A stretch of DNA of 64,000 nt from Luidia sarsii (taxonomy: Eukaryota; Echinodermata; Asteroidea; Paxillosida; Luidiidae): positions 22,495,367 through 22,559,366 of the forward strand of contig OX465101.1 of assembly GCA_949987565.1 (NCBI GenBank), read 5' to 3'. The notes below the pieces were generated by a model, which saw only the letters and a program-made list of their open reading frames with translations, was not told the DNA's origin and did no database searches. The translations under genes were made by a program, and so were the position numbers. Shown one piece after another: positions 10,680-23,770 of the stretch; position 1 is the stretch's first letter, and every line of letters begins with the position of its first letter.

Positions 10680-11814
10680 ATGTCAAGACTAATATAGTTT
10701 CCATTACATCAGATGCGAGTCGGCGACTCGCGTACGTTAGTGAAAACCAGCCGCGCCTAGCAGCATACTCTTCGGTCTTTGCGCTTGCGCAATGTGCGTG
10801 TTGGCGTGGTGTTGGTGAGTAGCTTTGGAATGCAGCCCAGACCCACTCGTGAACTGTAAAATACTGTTCGTGAACTCGATAAACCCGACGTGATTGGAAC
10901 GCAGCATTTTGCTAAATTCACCTTTTCATTCCTGGCTGCAGAAGCCGCCACCGTATGTATCGTAATCTTATTGTAACTCATGCATGCATCGATGTTGGTC
11001 AAAACTTTTTGCCCTTTGACCTCCTGACTCCATTTTGTTGCCAAGTCGTGACGGGAGACAAGATTTCTGCCTCGAGTTCACGAGTTCTCGAGTTCATGAG
11101 TTACCAGACGATTGAAACGCCTCTTCACGACTAGTGAACTCGTGTGAACACGGTAATCACGACGCGATTGGAACGCAAAGTAATTCGCTCGTGTGAAAAA
11201 AATAACGAGCAAACTAACGAGCGCCACCTATATTATGTGATGTGACCGCCAAACATCACCGTGCACTTGGACGATGCCAGCGTGAAGTCTGTCACCCCCA
11301 TTATTGTTCAACGCGTGCGTGCGCACGTCCACTGCCCGTACACGGACGGCGGTGATTACTTTATAGTACCCGTGTTGTGTTGATGCACCAGCATTAAGTG
11401 GGTAGGGTTCACACGCAGTCAACGTGCCTAGAGCGCTTGTGAAAAAAGAAACATTGCCATGTGAGAGAGAGAGAGAGACCCCCGAAACCGAAGGAGGAAT
11501 ACCACTGATAAGAGTTCTTCTGCTCTGGAAACTTCTCCCTCGATCATTATTTGGAAGATTTCTTGTCCCGTTCATGGAGTTGGATTGCTCAGCATCGTCT
11601 TCCTGAGTGGTTTTGGTGGTGGTTTTATTTTTTTGTGGTGGGATCGGATCGGAGCGCGTGTGAGGTTCTGGAGCGAGTGGACGTGGGGCTTGTCGGCCGT
11701 GCAGCCCCGCGGCCCCTGCTGACCAATGCCCGCTGCTCCGCAGCGATGATCTCGTAGTTTGTTTGTAGCAGCCCGGGGATTTACTGAGCAGCGGCTGCGG
11801 TATGCTGGCAAGGC
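10680..11814 (+). promoter_or_regulatory. Probable promoter and 5' leader of the Jagged gene
   Basis: CpG-richer than the flanking DNA, this stretch ends at the Jagged start codon. No clear TATA box or transcription start can be assigned. The last 250 bases contain several upstream ATGs: a 10-codon uORF at 11574-11606, short ones near 11729 and 11746, and an out-of-frame ATG at 11802 that overlaps the true start. Such leaders often dampen translation. The left part (about 10840-11190) repeats phrases built on ACTCGTGAAC and GATTGGAACGCA, so part of it is probably a decayed repeat. That it is the promoter is inferred from position only. Confidence 0.4.
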
Positions 11815-11886
11815 ATGGTTGGCTTTCGACGTCAAAGTGTGTTTGTGCTGGTAGTCACCGGACTACTGCTTGCAATAATCATCCAG
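11815..11886 (+). CDS. JAG1: Jagged exon 1: start codon and signal peptide
   Basis: Encodes 24 residues beginning MVGFRRQSVFVLVVTGLL: a basic n-region (FRRQ) followed by a hydrophobic core, as in a signal peptide sending the ligand to the secretory pathway. The frame has a TGA about 30 bases upstream, so ATG 11815 is the first in-frame start. The exon ends CAG|GTAGGA, a good donor, in phase 0, matching the phase-0 acceptor of exon 2. Intron 1 is 9.2 kb. The assignment rests on splice-phase fit, the signal-like sequence and position, not on homology, since signal peptides do not conserve. Confidence 0.82.
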
Positions 11887-11929
11887 GTAGGATATTTTTT
11901 TATAGCATTTTTAAATGTCCCGTACTAAG

Positions 11930-12480
11930 TAATGCCTGGTTAAGTACGCACAAAATAGTGCATGCCTAGTTGTGCAAGTAGTACTTAGTAATACTAATAC
12001 TAGTATTGGTAATAGTAGTACTACTACTAAGTACTAGTACTAGTAGAGGTAGTACTACTTAGTACTAGTACTTAACTAGTACTAGTACTTAGTAGTAGTA
12101 AGTAATTGTAGTAAAGTAATTTTCTTGTAAGATAAAGTATGGGTACATTTTTGGCCATTTGTAAAGCAAGCCTTATGCTGTCTCTTTTATAGCTCCATGG
12201 TGTAACTGCAGTGCAAGTCCCATTGTGAAAATGTTGAGGCAAAATGATTTTTAATTGATTATCGCCATGTGTTGTTAGTAATACTAATACTAGTAATAGC
12301 AGTTAGAACTAAATTGCATACTATAGCTAAAGTAACTAGCCCCTTAGTTTTAGTTTTACTCCTTCGAAAAAAATAAAAATAAGAAAGTTCTAAAAAAGAG
12401 TAAAATGGCTATACAGTACTATTAGTATTACTACTTTTAATACTATTAGTAATACTTTATTTTATTAGCTGGTTAGACTG
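11930..12480. repeat. Degenerate TACTAG/AGTACT microsatellite in intron 1
   Basis: Dense AGTACTAGTACT and TAGTAGTAC words at 11970-12110, and scattered AATACTAATACTAG words to 12480. Same sequence type as the array around the MITE at 7.8-8.5 kb. Confidence 0.7.
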
Positions 12481-14660
12481 CTACACACGTACATTACTAG
12501 TTATTATTTTTATGAACTTACACTTAGTTGTTACAGTTACACTACAGTGGCTGTATCAAAATTCAAATCAACTTTAGAAAGCATTTTTTCAAACTGTACA
12601 GAAATGTGCTAAATATTTGCTATATTTGAAATATTGAATTGAACCATTTGAATGATTGTAACAGATGCATGCTTTCCAGTCATTTCCATGGCGGCATAAT
12701 ACGAAAGACCTAAAAGCGATTGATTTGCCAAACTTTTAATCCTCTTTGATTGGGCATGGGAGAAGGCCAAATGTTGCCACCTTGTCGGAATTCCCTTTGT
12801 CGGAGGCATCTAACCGAGCTTTTGGGCCAACATAATATGTGCAAACCTGCCTTTTGTAATCAGGGCTATCAGGCCAGTGTGTTAATCGTCCGACAACATC
12901 TGTTTGGGGAGCGTGAATTAACCCAGCAATTGTGACTAGAAAAAATGGTCAATATCCCTTTAATTTCAACAATGCCACACGACCCTGAATATTTTTTTTT
13001 AATTTCTTTTTGGAAGTGGGCGTGGGGGACTGAAATTGTTTACTTTGACATTTTTGGAACAAGACAACCTCAAAAAGACAAGTACTTCAATTTCTTATTT
13101 CAGTATCAGTCAGCTGGGTTTTTATACAGTCTGTGAAAGCAGTTTTGAAAATGCATCCCCCATACTCTATCAGTAGAGTTTCTAATTTGTAGAGTTCATT
13201 CTCAAAGTCTTGCAAGATCTTTTGAACTGTTGGGAGTCATTCAATCACGACTGCCATCTGCCAGTAGGCTACCACACCTTGTGTCTGCTGAATACCAGCT
13301 TATTGACCCTAATATATTCATAATACTACTTTAGTAGCATAAATTTACCAAATGTTTTCTTCAACTGAGAATGGATGAACATTCTCTTCTACTCCTCAAA
13401 GTAGTACTGTATTTGGTATACATACAATCGTACAGTATATAGTTGTTTTTTTAAGTGGGGGTGCACTCACAGTCAAGTCATGTGAATGGGGTTTGTGGTT
13501 AGTTCGTGGGAAGAACCTTGTTTGCTTCCAGAAAAAAAAGAGGGGGCACATTTCTTTTGTAATCCCTTCTCCTCTGCTAGTCCCTATCCCAGCTCATCTG
13601 TTGTAATTGTAACAATAGTTATTCAGGCAGCTTGTGCCTTTTGGACCTTACACAATTTCACCAGTGCTTGAAATCCCACCAAAAAAGCAATCCTACACAT
13701 GGTTCTCACGGCAGCAACTACAGTGTACAGCAGGCGAAGCTCAAGGCACCTACATTTGTAACTGAAACCAGACCTCAGGCAAAATAGTAACCGATATTGA
13801 AGCACCACCTCTGGGTAGTAAAAAACTGTCAATGTTTGTGTTTCACTCTTGCAAGGGAAGTGGAACTGAAGTCAAAAAGAAAATTGTGCTGGCGACATTG
13901 AACCAATTGTTAGTTTCTGTTTACTCTGTGCAGCATTTGATACATTGGCTAACCTTGAAATCAAACCAATTGCTGTAGCTGTACACATATTGTTTGGCAA
14001 TGCTCATGAATAGAAACATGCACTGGTATTCTTGCAATTTTGTTTTCTTGTATGGAGAGAGGGGGGGGTGATGGTGGGGTGAAGTGGTCACCAGATCCAG
14101 AGTCATTTCATTGCTTTTTTGCTCACAGATCCATGGCAACTCATTTGGACCATTGCCAAACAATGGTGAAAGAGAGAGCTTGGCTGGGGTCCAAGTAAAG
14201 GAGTTGGCCAGTAACTGGGGGGGAAATGCTCATGTTGCTTGTTGCCATGCAAAGTGCACCAGCCACAGTCAGTGCTGACAGGGATTGCCCGGCCAGTCCA
14301 AACAGGGAAACAGAAAATTGCATCAATGAGAACCAGTCGGGCGAAGGGTTCCCACAATAGAGAAAGACTAGGGGAGAGATTATGTGCATAGTTTGATACC
14401 AATCTCATTGTGCAGGAAATGATAGTGGAGATAATAAACGATGCTTGGCTGCACTGCATTTGCAGAGTGGATTGGCACACACACACACACCCACACACAC
14501 GTATATGGTACTCAGTTGGGGGGGGGGGAATGGTTCATAAGTAGCAAACTCTCCAAACGTTAGAAATGTAAAGGTTTCCAATCGGAGTAAATCTGTTTTT
14601 CTTTGCACTTTCTTGTCAATGAGGGGGAAAAAAGGAATGAGGAATTGAAGGGAAAAGCCC
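12481..14660. other. Jagged intron 1, no gene seen
   Basis: Mostly unique AT-rich intron sequence with a short CACACA run (14477-14502) and a poly-G run (14517-14529). No open frame here has codon character or splice context that would support a gene. Confidence 0.5.
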
Positions 14661-14665
14661 CATTA

Positions 14666-15128
14666 GGGCCGTTCCCACTACGAAAATAATTAATCGTGAT
14701 TTGAATCGCGATTGAAAAACCGTAACTTTTTTGTTGTTGAGTCCACACAGGCCAAATAATCGCGTCGCAAATAAACGCGAGCCGATTGCGGTTAGCATGT
14801 GGTGGCGCTGCGCAGGCGGGACTCGCTGAGGAGTTCACTTAAACAAACCATGTGCTGCACTTCCTGGCAGTAAGCTGCTGGCAGGAAATGCCATGATTGT
14901 GCAATGCATCATGGGCTTACATGTAAAAAAAAAACCGGTACGAATCGAGCGGAGTGTTCCCACACACATCGCGTCGCAAATAATCGCGATTATTTGAAAA
15001 AATCTCACTCTTAGTGGAGTCTGAATTGCGATTCAAATCCCACTAATAATCGCGTTTATTGTGTCCCCACATGCGATTCAAATCGCGACCCAAATAATTG
15101 CGTTTATTTGGTGTAGTGGGAACGGCCC
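14666..15128. mobile_element. MITE of a second family (TIR GGGCCGTTCCCACTA), 463 bp
   Basis: Inverted ends GGGCCGTTCCCACTACG / TAGTGGGAACGGCCC, flanked by TA (or ATT) direct repeats. The interior repeats AATCGCGATT and AATAATCGCG words in both orientations. No transposase. Fragments of the same family occur at 18530-18720, 20220-20345, 20600-20660, 20980-21040, 27620-27925 and 36330-36385, always ending in a GTGGAAATGGCCCT-like terminus. Confidence 0.82.
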
Positions 15129-15419
15129 TATTGACTGCTGCAGTGCTGGCAAAGTCAATGATTTGGACATTATTCAATTCCCAACTTGGTCGTATCACAA
15201 ATTCTGTGATAGGGTGGCATTCTATTTTTGTCTAAGCTTCTTTTAAGCATTCAGTAACATCCTCCATGGTAGTATGGAGTGATTCCTTACAATCACATGT
15301 TTATGAAACAGGGGCAACAACTTACATTGTAGTCTAAGTTGTCAAAGTGCTCAACTTGATCATTCATTGAAAACCTGATACTATCTTTACTGCATAGCAC
15401 GTCTTCTTTAGTCTTATTT

Positions 15420-15988
15420 AGTTGTGTTCGCACTGGACTTTTTCTTCCGCGGCCACACGGTAACTCACCGCGACATTCCTGAAGGTGATTCTACTGTGCG
15501 TCCACACTTGGACTTTTCTTCTGTGACGAAATGAGAAATTCACCGTGTACACGGGTACATGTAGAATGTTGCCCATTGCGCTGTGCACAATAACCTTTGA
15601 CCCAAACAGGATATGTAGCGTCCTTTCGCACGGCATTTGCAAACTACACTAGTCAGATACAACCATTTAAAGCTATCAATCGATCATTTTCGCGCGCACT
15701 GATCCCTGGAGCTGTGTGATACCGAATGTGTCACAGGGAATACGTGTGGTCGCGGTAATTCTACAGGGCGAAACTGTTCGCATTGGACTTTTCTTCGGCC
15801 CTGTATAGTTACCATTCTGACTGAGCGGAAAGTTTCCGCAACGTCTTTCGCCCTGTTAGTTTTACATCACGCTCGCGGTAAGTTGACAGGGAGGGTAGTT
15901 TTCCGCGTGTCCGCATTGGATTTATTTTTGTCATTCTCCCGCTCAGCCACGGTAGTTTGACAAAATTAAGTCCAATGCGAACACGACT
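15420..15988. mobile_element. PIF/Harbinger-like MITE, about 569 bp
   Basis: Ends AGTTGTGTTCGCACTGGACT / AAGTCCAATGCGAACACGACT, with TTT at the left and TTA at the right (one mismatch in the target duplication). Interior made of CGCGGTAA/TTACCGCG-type words. It belongs to the same broad family as the copies at 7863, 25798, 30707 and 31782 but to a different subfamily. Confidence 0.75.
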
Positions 15989-15999
15989 TTAGGGAGCCT

Positions 16000-18820
16000 G
16001 TACTTTTCGGGAACTAGCGCCAGGTATGTGTACGTCAACTGAACAGCATTCGCCCACATTAACCTAGATTTACAACCTCTGCACTTGGCTTGAAATCTGA
16101 ACCAGCCAAATTGACATTTCGGGCACCCCACTTTCTCACCTTAAGAAGAGGACCATGGAATTAAAAAAACAAAAATTGGACGCTGGCATTTTCCCCACAC
16201 TGCTAAACTGGCACCCATAGTGAGCAATGCTCTGGGAACTAAACCAACAGTATCAATCAAATTAGCTACAAAATTTGCCAACCCCCCCTCTCCCCAAATC
16301 ATGGTCCCCCCCCCCCCCTTTCAGTTGACGCCAATGCTGGTAACTGACTGGGAGAACTCTGGTTTACAAGTCAGACCATTAGTCAATAAGTCGCAACAGG
16401 GCAAGTGAATAGACACTGACAGAGGGGAGTCCAGGTATGCGCATTTAGTGCCTCTACAGGTGGGATTACCCCTGTCCCTGGCAGAACCACCCATTGTGTC
16501 AGGGCGGTGGACAGTGGAGGCGAAAAGTTTTCCCACGGTCTGGGCTGCTGAGATGACAGCGTGTCTCACTGGTGAGCAAACAACAATAGGCCTTGTGACA
16601 CCTCATCCAAACCCCCCCCCCTGCAACAATGCACTTCAGTGGGCCGGGCTGCTATGGCAGGCACTTAGTGATTCCTGATTTACCTGTTGTCAGGTGCGCT
16701 CTTAGGCCAGGGGAGGGGGAGGCAAACAAGCAATCTGATAGGCATTTAATAATTATGACGGGGGGGGGGGGGGGGAGTTTCTGGCGATACAGATTGAAGA
16801 CTCCCAGCCAATCTGGCGAGATTCTGTGAGGGCGCAAATTGACTAAACTCACTAAAATTATTTTCTATATATATGGAATCCTTGCTCCATGATGTGTCGG
16901 AACGAAGTGTGGAAAAGGTCCCCTTAAGAAAATACTGTCATTTCTTTAGAAAACAGGGAGATAATTTCGCATTTACTTTGTTTACCGATACTGAGATTCT
17001 GTGAGGTCAGAAATTGACAAAAAATAAAATGATTTTGTACATGTATGCAATCCTTGCTCTACGAATAGTATGATGGATTAAAGGTGGTCAGTGTGGAAAG
17101 GTCCCCTTTAAAAGATGCTGTAATCATTTTAGAAAACAGTGAGATAGTTTCGCACTTGCTAGTTGCTACACCTCCTAGTTGTTTTAAAAAAATTAACAAA
17201 ATTGACCTACATTCAGTATGTAGACTATACACTACAGTACCATGTGTACATGTACATGTACCAAGCAAAGCTATGCATGGTATTGGTATCAAATTGGTAC
17301 AGTAAGTGACAAAGCTTGATTGTAATGCTAGTCTGTGCATAGAGCAAGGCTCTATATAGTGTGTGTAAGCTAGTTGTTCATTACATCATGCTGTATGTAT
17401 GTGTACATGTATGTACATGTACATGTATCCTCCAGTAACCGGTTTTCGACGATATAAGGACTTTTCTTCAAACTGAACAATGTGGACGAAAGTATCACAC
17501 TAAAAGAGGTCTCAGTCACTTTCTCCCCACCACAGACTATTAGAATAATCATAGAGAAGGTTGATAAAGCCTGTCACTTCCGTAAGATTACCCGGTTTTG
17601 TTGACGTCCGCGGCGCACCGCGCAGTAAGCATCGTCACCTATTTTCGTCAGTGGTGTTTAGTAAGGTGTCCCAGTGCAGCCAAACGCAAAATAAATTCTT
17701 AAATTAACTCAAAATGCTGTGTGGCACTGTAAAACTCTTCCCTGTATGTTTTTTTGTGTTCATCTTTGGTTTTTTTTTTCGACACTGCTTCTAACACTTT
17801 CCTCAAATCGTTCATAATTTATGCTTAAAACGTATATTGGTCTTGTTGATGTCTTCTTTTTGTGACGTTTAAAAAAAACTCCACAATCCTCTTTCTCACC
17901 GCTTCTTCAGTTATGACCTTTCCCAATGTCACTTCAGAGACACATTTCCTCCTTCTTGGTACTTTCTCTAGCTGCCCTTTTATTTTTGTCATTTTTTATA
18001 AAAGCCTATTGGGCCATGTTACTTTTTGTCTTTAAATAATAATAAAAAATATATTTAAAAAAATTATATAAGCGAGATGCCCTATAGGAGCCTCTATAGT
18101 TTTTACCCAGAGCGGACTGCTGCCTCAAGTTGCGTGATATATTTTTTTTCTACTGATGTTGGGGTTTATTATGGTACACTCAGATTTTTTTTAGGACCAA
18201 CAGTAAAGAAAACTGGAGCTTCGAAGCAACTGCCAATTTTGTACCTAGGAAAATAGACCCCAAAAGAGCAACTTTTTGAATCACATGAGTTTAGCCTATT
18301 GGAAAAGCCTTAAATTTCCACATTTTCGGTGACGGACAAAAGCAGGAAACCAACTTTAAGATATGAAGTCTGAGATCGTTATACGGAGTTGTTTTCATAG
18401 TGCGATGTGAGTTAGAAGGCTAAGCGTCGAAAACGTGTAGCGTCGAAAACGGGGGTTCCCACGATACATGTACATGTACATGTACATGTAGGCCCCTACA
18501 GTATACACTCATTACATTGCATACCAGTAATCATTCATTTGGATCACGATTTGAATCATGATTCAAGCTCCTCTTTTTTAATGTATGTGGACACAATAGA
18601 TGCAATTATTAGTGGGATTTGAATCTCAAATCGGACTCCACTATTAGTGCAACATTTCTAAATAATTGTGTTTACCGAAATGTGTGTGAATGCTCCAAAG
18701 AAAAAGAATTGTGTGCATGGTTTTTTTTTAAATCCCACAATGTGCCGCTCTCGCTCTGCCCTGTGTTACTGTACATGTACACGTATGTAGTTTATTAAAA
18801 AGTCACCAAGTTGTACTCAG
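16000..18820. other. Jagged intron 1, mostly unremarkable
   Basis: Homopolymer runs occur at 16307-16318 (C) and 16759-16776 (G), with TACATG tracts at 17235-17265, 17400-17430 and 18465-18490. A degraded MITE of the AATCGCGATT family lies at 18530-18720. No gene seen. Confidence 0.5.
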
Positions 18821-18835
18821 CTCAGTGGTTTTAAA

Positions 18836-18966
18836 CCAGATTGAAAGACTTAAAGTGATAAACAAAAATGTTGCAAACTGCTTACTGACTAAAATTACCA
18901 AAATGCAAATCTTAAAATTTAGTGGGCCTGATGTTTCGATCCTAGCAGGACCTTTCTCAAAGGCAG
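18836..18966 (+). mobile_element. Penelope-like terminal repeat fragment (good copy)
   Basis: Clean copy of a recurring unit: CAAAAATGTTGCAAACTGCT, TACTGACTAAAATTACCAAAA, GGGCCTGATGTTTCGATCCTA and GCAGGACCTTTCTCAAAGGC. The CTCAAAGGCAGAGTGACAAGGAC phrase at the end of the Penelope-like element near 25090 shows that this family is its terminal sequence. About 18 copies or fragments lie in the window. Confidence 0.6.
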
Positions 18967-19809
18967 TTATTGAAAGAGCCGACAATTTATTGTCAGCATC
19001 CGGCTTCGGTGCAGCTTCTGAATACGGCGGAGACTAAAGAAGGGTCATCTGCCCTGTGTTTCCCACGGTCTGTCTGCCCTTTCAAGTTTCATACCCGCTG
19101 GGCTAGGAAAGGACTAAAGGAAGAAAAAAAGAAAGAAAGAAAGACCTACCTGTACCTGTAAAGGATCTGTTTTCTGGGGGAAAGATGGGGGGTGGGGAGG
19201 GGAGACCCCCAACCCCCCCCCCCCCCATGAAGAATAATTTATAATTGCAGCCATTGGTAAGTGTAAGCTATGCGAGTGTTGCCCTTGGGCTGCTGAACAA
19301 TGGTGGTTCTCCTAATGTGGATACAAACAGTTTGCACTCCTCCTGTCCTTGAAGACACAGAAGGGCCACAAGTGTGCAGGCTGGCCTGCAGTTGAGGGGA
19401 CTCTTTGAAGCTTTCAGTCATTCATCAGTGTCTCCCCCTCCTCATTCTCTGGGGTCTAAGATGGGGACTGAAGGGATGTAATGAAGTGAGCATGGTTGCA
19501 GGCAGGCTTCACGCTGAAAGGAAGTGCAGAAAGGGAATGCGTTGAGGACTTTGTTTCATTCCAAACTCGATTTTTATGATTTGTACAATAGCGGAGCTGC
19601 CTGTCACTCAGATGAACCAACAGAGGGATCAGCGACCCAGATTATTAAGAATCTCTGTAGAACCACAACAACCTTTGAATTCCTAACAATTACTTTCTTC
19701 CAAAGTGCATGTCCTCAAAACTGTAATTTTTTTATGGGCATCTTTCAGCAGTTGTTGCATAGTACGGTACATTACATAAACTGTACATTATGGTCAACCT
19801 TACACAGAC

Positions 19810-19925
19810 TCAATGGTACATGTACATGTACAGTACATGTACATGTACATGTACATATGTACATGTAGATAATGTACAGTACATGTATGTACTGGTACAT
19901 GTATACCAGTACATACTGGTACATG
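19810..19925. repeat. TACATG hexanucleotide tracts
   Basis: Clustered ACATGTACATGT runs, self-complementary and so hairpin-forming. Similar tracts occur at 17236, 18467, 21842, 22567, 23517, 24637, 25120, 31576, 32330, 35208, 39106 and elsewhere. Confidence 0.85.
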
Positions 19926-20340
19926 TATGTAATACCATATCTTGGGGGCTGTGTGCATGTTGCAGGGCCCTACTCTTATTGATACATGTAGCTTCTTTCC
20001 AAGTTTCTTTTTGCTGTGTCTACTTTTTTGAAAGGTGACTGGAACTCTGAGGATGTGGAAATGTTCATACAGACTCTACATTAGGTTTCATTGGTTTGGG
20101 GCCATTTTTGAGACTTCATGAGACCAACCCAAGTTACATGTAGATGCAATGCCGGTTGTGGGATAGCCATCAGTGCAATTTACAACCTCCTGGTACCGTA
20201 GCATGAATGCAAAAACGAAAGAAAAATAACTTGGAAAAAAAATGTTATTATTTGGAGTGCGATTCGAACTCCGCTTTTTTGATAGTGTGGACTGTGGACA
20301 CAGTTAACACGATTATTAGTGGGCTTTGAATCGCGATTCG

Positions 20341-20384
20341 GACTCCACTATTATAGTTATTATAGTTATTATAGTTATTATAGA
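20341..20384. repeat. 9-bp microsatellite TTATAGTTA
   Basis: Four perfect tandem TTATAGTTA units inside the decayed MITE remnant that precedes exon 2. Confidence 0.85.
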
Positions 20385-21088
20385 CTCTTCTACAATTCAC
20401 TGCTTGCACTCTGACTGACAGTAAGTGCTGTAGTCATTTGTACATGTATGTCTCCCTGCCAGGTCATTCTCAAGGGCACATACATCATGTGTACACCATT
20501 TGACCACAAATGCTAACCACTATCAGTCCGCAATTTTTTGTATTGCAATTTTTTGTACTGCAATTTTTTGGGCCTGTGTGTACCCGAGCAAAAAAAAGAA
20601 GAAAGGTTTTTGAATCGCGATTCAAATCGCGATAATTTGGACAGTGGAAATGGCCCTATTGTCTCCCTGCATTGGTCACCCCTGAGGACAAACATGTTAA
20701 TGCACCATTTGACCACAAATCAGGGGTGTGAGAACTCAGCTTGTTAATGTTAGCTGATTTCAGCTTTTTTGTTTAGGTTTTTCTCTTCATTTCGGGTTTT
20801 TTTTCTTTTTTCTGTGTACCTGCTCTGTATAAAAGGCTAGGAACTTTTAAGTTTCAGCTTTTTTTGCGGGATGGTTTCAGCTTTTTCGTGTGTGTACGTG
20901 GTTAACTCACACCCCTGACAAATGTTTTGGCCTATGTATGTGGACGTTAGCACACAAAAAAAAACCTCTCCAAAACGGTTTTCGAATCGTGATTCAAACC
21001 GCGATTATTTGCCCAGAGGGTATGGCCCTGATATGATGTCTCCCTGCAATTTTTGTTCCCTCCCCCTCTCTCCCCCCTCCCCCCCCAG

Positions 21089-21400
21089 GTGCAGCTGTGC
21101 AGGGCCTCGGGATACATGGAAGTCAGCATACTCTCTGTGGACAATGACTCCGGGGAGCTCGCCAATGGGAACTGCTGCGACGGCCCGCGCACCGGCTCGA
21201 CCTGCACGGACCCGTGCGACACGTTCTTTGTGGGGTGCCTGCGGCAGTACCAGGCGCGGGCCACGCCCGAGGGCGCCTGCACGTTTGGCCGGGCTGAGAC
21301 GCCCGTGCTGGGCAACAACTCCTTCGGTCCGCCCGCGGCGTCCAACGGCAGGGACGAGAGCGATGCCACCGTCGTGTTTCCTTTTGATTTTGGATGGGTG
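21089..21400 (+). CDS. JAG1: Jagged exon 2: MNNL domain, N-terminal part
   Basis: 104 codons, phase 0 to 0, between a C-rich tract ending CCAG and the donor GTG|GTAAGT. It encodes the MNNL (Notch-ligand N-terminal, C2-like) domain: VSILSVDNDSGELANGNCCDG, then the Cys-rich stretch CTDPCDTFFVGCLRQYQ, then CTFGRAETPVLGNNSF and VVFPFDFGWV. These match the Jagged pattern of NGxCCDG, CxxPCDTFFxxCLKxYQ and GxxTPVLGxNSF. The domain binds lipid or calcium and contributes to the Notch interface. The exon is strongly GC-rich compared with its introns. Single-exon coding of this part of MNNL is as in vertebrate Jagged genes. Confidence 0.96.
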
Positions 21401-23770
21401 GTAAGTGCCCCCAAGAAGATTGTCACAGTTCACACCCACATTCAGGGCTCGAATTTCAGAAAACAAAATGTACTAGACAACAGGTCTAGTAACTGAAGAC
21501 ATTTACTAGGTACCTGAACTATTTTTTACAAGACCTGTGCCATAAATAAGAATTTTACAAAAACAAATTTTGCCCACCATGAAAGAAATACCATGAGAAA
21601 ATGACATTTACTTGCACATGTCAATGTACAATGTTTTAAAGAAATCTGGCACAATAAAGTAACTGATAAATATCAATTTCTCAGATCTCGACTGTTACAT
21701 AGTATATATTTGAGTGCCATTTTTTTCATGGTGCAAGAAAAAACCTCTAGACAGCCGGTCCAGTGCAGTCACACTCAGCACTAGACCGACGCTGAAATCA
21801 CTAGACTTGGTTCATGGTCTAGTGGATATTTCGAGCCCTGCACATGTACATGTACATGTACAGCAAGTTTATGCAAACCATTGTATGAATTGTATTTTGG
21901 TACAGAAACGTCATTATCTTTGATAAAGTAAAAGTAGGACCCTCCGTGCGCCACCCTGATGTACAGTATTTACTTCCCTGGGCAGAGGTTGACCGGTAAA
22001 AAAAAAAAAAAAAAAATAACTGGACCATTTCCACTGGACTTAAAATGGGAAAAGTACCATTGTCTTGGTCACTTTGTCCAAAATAAAACTCGGCTATATT
22101 CGATCTCAAAAGATATGATTCACACTTCACAGTGGACATGGTGTCACCACAATTTTCCCACTACATGTACATGTGGGAAGTCAATATAAGGAGCTACATG
22201 TACATGTTGAGCACTTGCTTCAGAGCCGACAGATACTGTATGTGTATCTGACAGATCTCTCCATAAATCTGAAAGTTGATGGGGTAGAAAAATGCCAGTG
22301 ATGGGAAGCTTTGACCTTCTGTCTTTTTGTGCCACAACAATGGATACTTACATACCGGTACTATAAGGTACTATAAACTACATGTATAGTCTGGAGTGCT
22401 CTGGACCAGTGGACCATAATTATTGTGATGGACAATGCTAAGCTTTGCGCTGCGGTTGTGTACCAGCAAAGAACTTAGAGCTTTTAAAATGCTGTCACTG
22501 TCAGTCAGCTGGCTGAAGGTTTGGGCCAGCACCACTGACTGGCCTTCAGAGTTCAGATTACATGTACAGTACATGTACATGTATGTACCTGTACCAGTTT
22601 GCAGCAGTATTACTGGTAACTACATGTACCATACAATGTACATGTACAGCGTACAAAGCCCTTTAAACTCGGGCCCATTTTTGTGAGTTTTGCATGTGCT
22701 GTGATTTTGTCTTCACAAGTCCACTTGTCTTGTTAGAAACCTCATTACATTATATACCATTCTAATTAAAGCTTACATATTGAGCTACATTGTACATGTA
22801 CATTTCTGTGAAGAAATAGATCCTCCTGGGACTTTTGGAAAAAAGGTGTGGCCATTTTTAATCTCTTATTTGAATTAGAAAATTTCATATTTTTGTTCAT
22901 ATTTATGTAAATTTCATAATTAAAAAAAAATACTGAGAAAGTTTTGACTTCATTTTTGTATTCTACAACTAATACTCTTTCTATCCATATAAAATATATG
23001 TAGACAAAAGTGAGTGTTTTCCCCCAAATGATGCCATTCAAATAATCCATTACCATGCCTGTAAACATGTATTGGTCAATGTACATATCATACATCCTGA
23101 TCCAGCTAGTGTGCCACTTCAAGATAATCTTTTCTTCGCTCTCATTAAAGAAATTCAGCATATCTGAAATGTCTTCTTCTTCATATGTTGTTCTGGAACA
23201 CCTGCCAATATGTAATGTCTTTTCAGGCTTCTTTTGGGGCATTCTGAAGCTGTAGTAAAGTGTTTTATGCGATAATTTAATCGGAAGTTGCACACTTTGG
23301 GCTGAAACTCGCGAATGCTTGTGAATGACAGAAAAAGGATTGGTCTGGCCCTTCTTTTTCATCCTGTATTTATTTGTTTATACGTCCGACATAGGGTACC
23401 ATACTATGGTTAGAAAGCTTGTTTATTCAACTTTCCAATGGTAATAAGTTATAAGTGATTTATTTCATCGGATGCCGGCATCCAATATTGTACAGGGCTG
23501 AGTTTAATGGGTTGAGTACATGTACATGTACATGTACGCTACAGCCTACATGTACACGGAACCGGAATGGCAAAGGAGCCAAGATGCCTTCATGTACTTC
23601 ACCACACTACGTGGCAAGGAACCATTCCTTTGTCCATGGTGAAACAGACCGTAACAGCCACATCACACTTCCCCATTGTGAAACCCGGTTTTCTTTAGTT
23701 TTCACCCCTGTACACACTATAGCTAACAAGCATCTCTCTCTCTCTCTCTCTCTCTCTTTTATGTTGACAG

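Noticed and set aside
10757..11044. Minus-strand frame starting MATKWSQEVKGQKVL with a possible donor AAAAG|GTGAAT
   Set aside because: It overlaps a GATTGGAACGCA-type repeat region, its phase does not fit the known exons, and no domain is visible.
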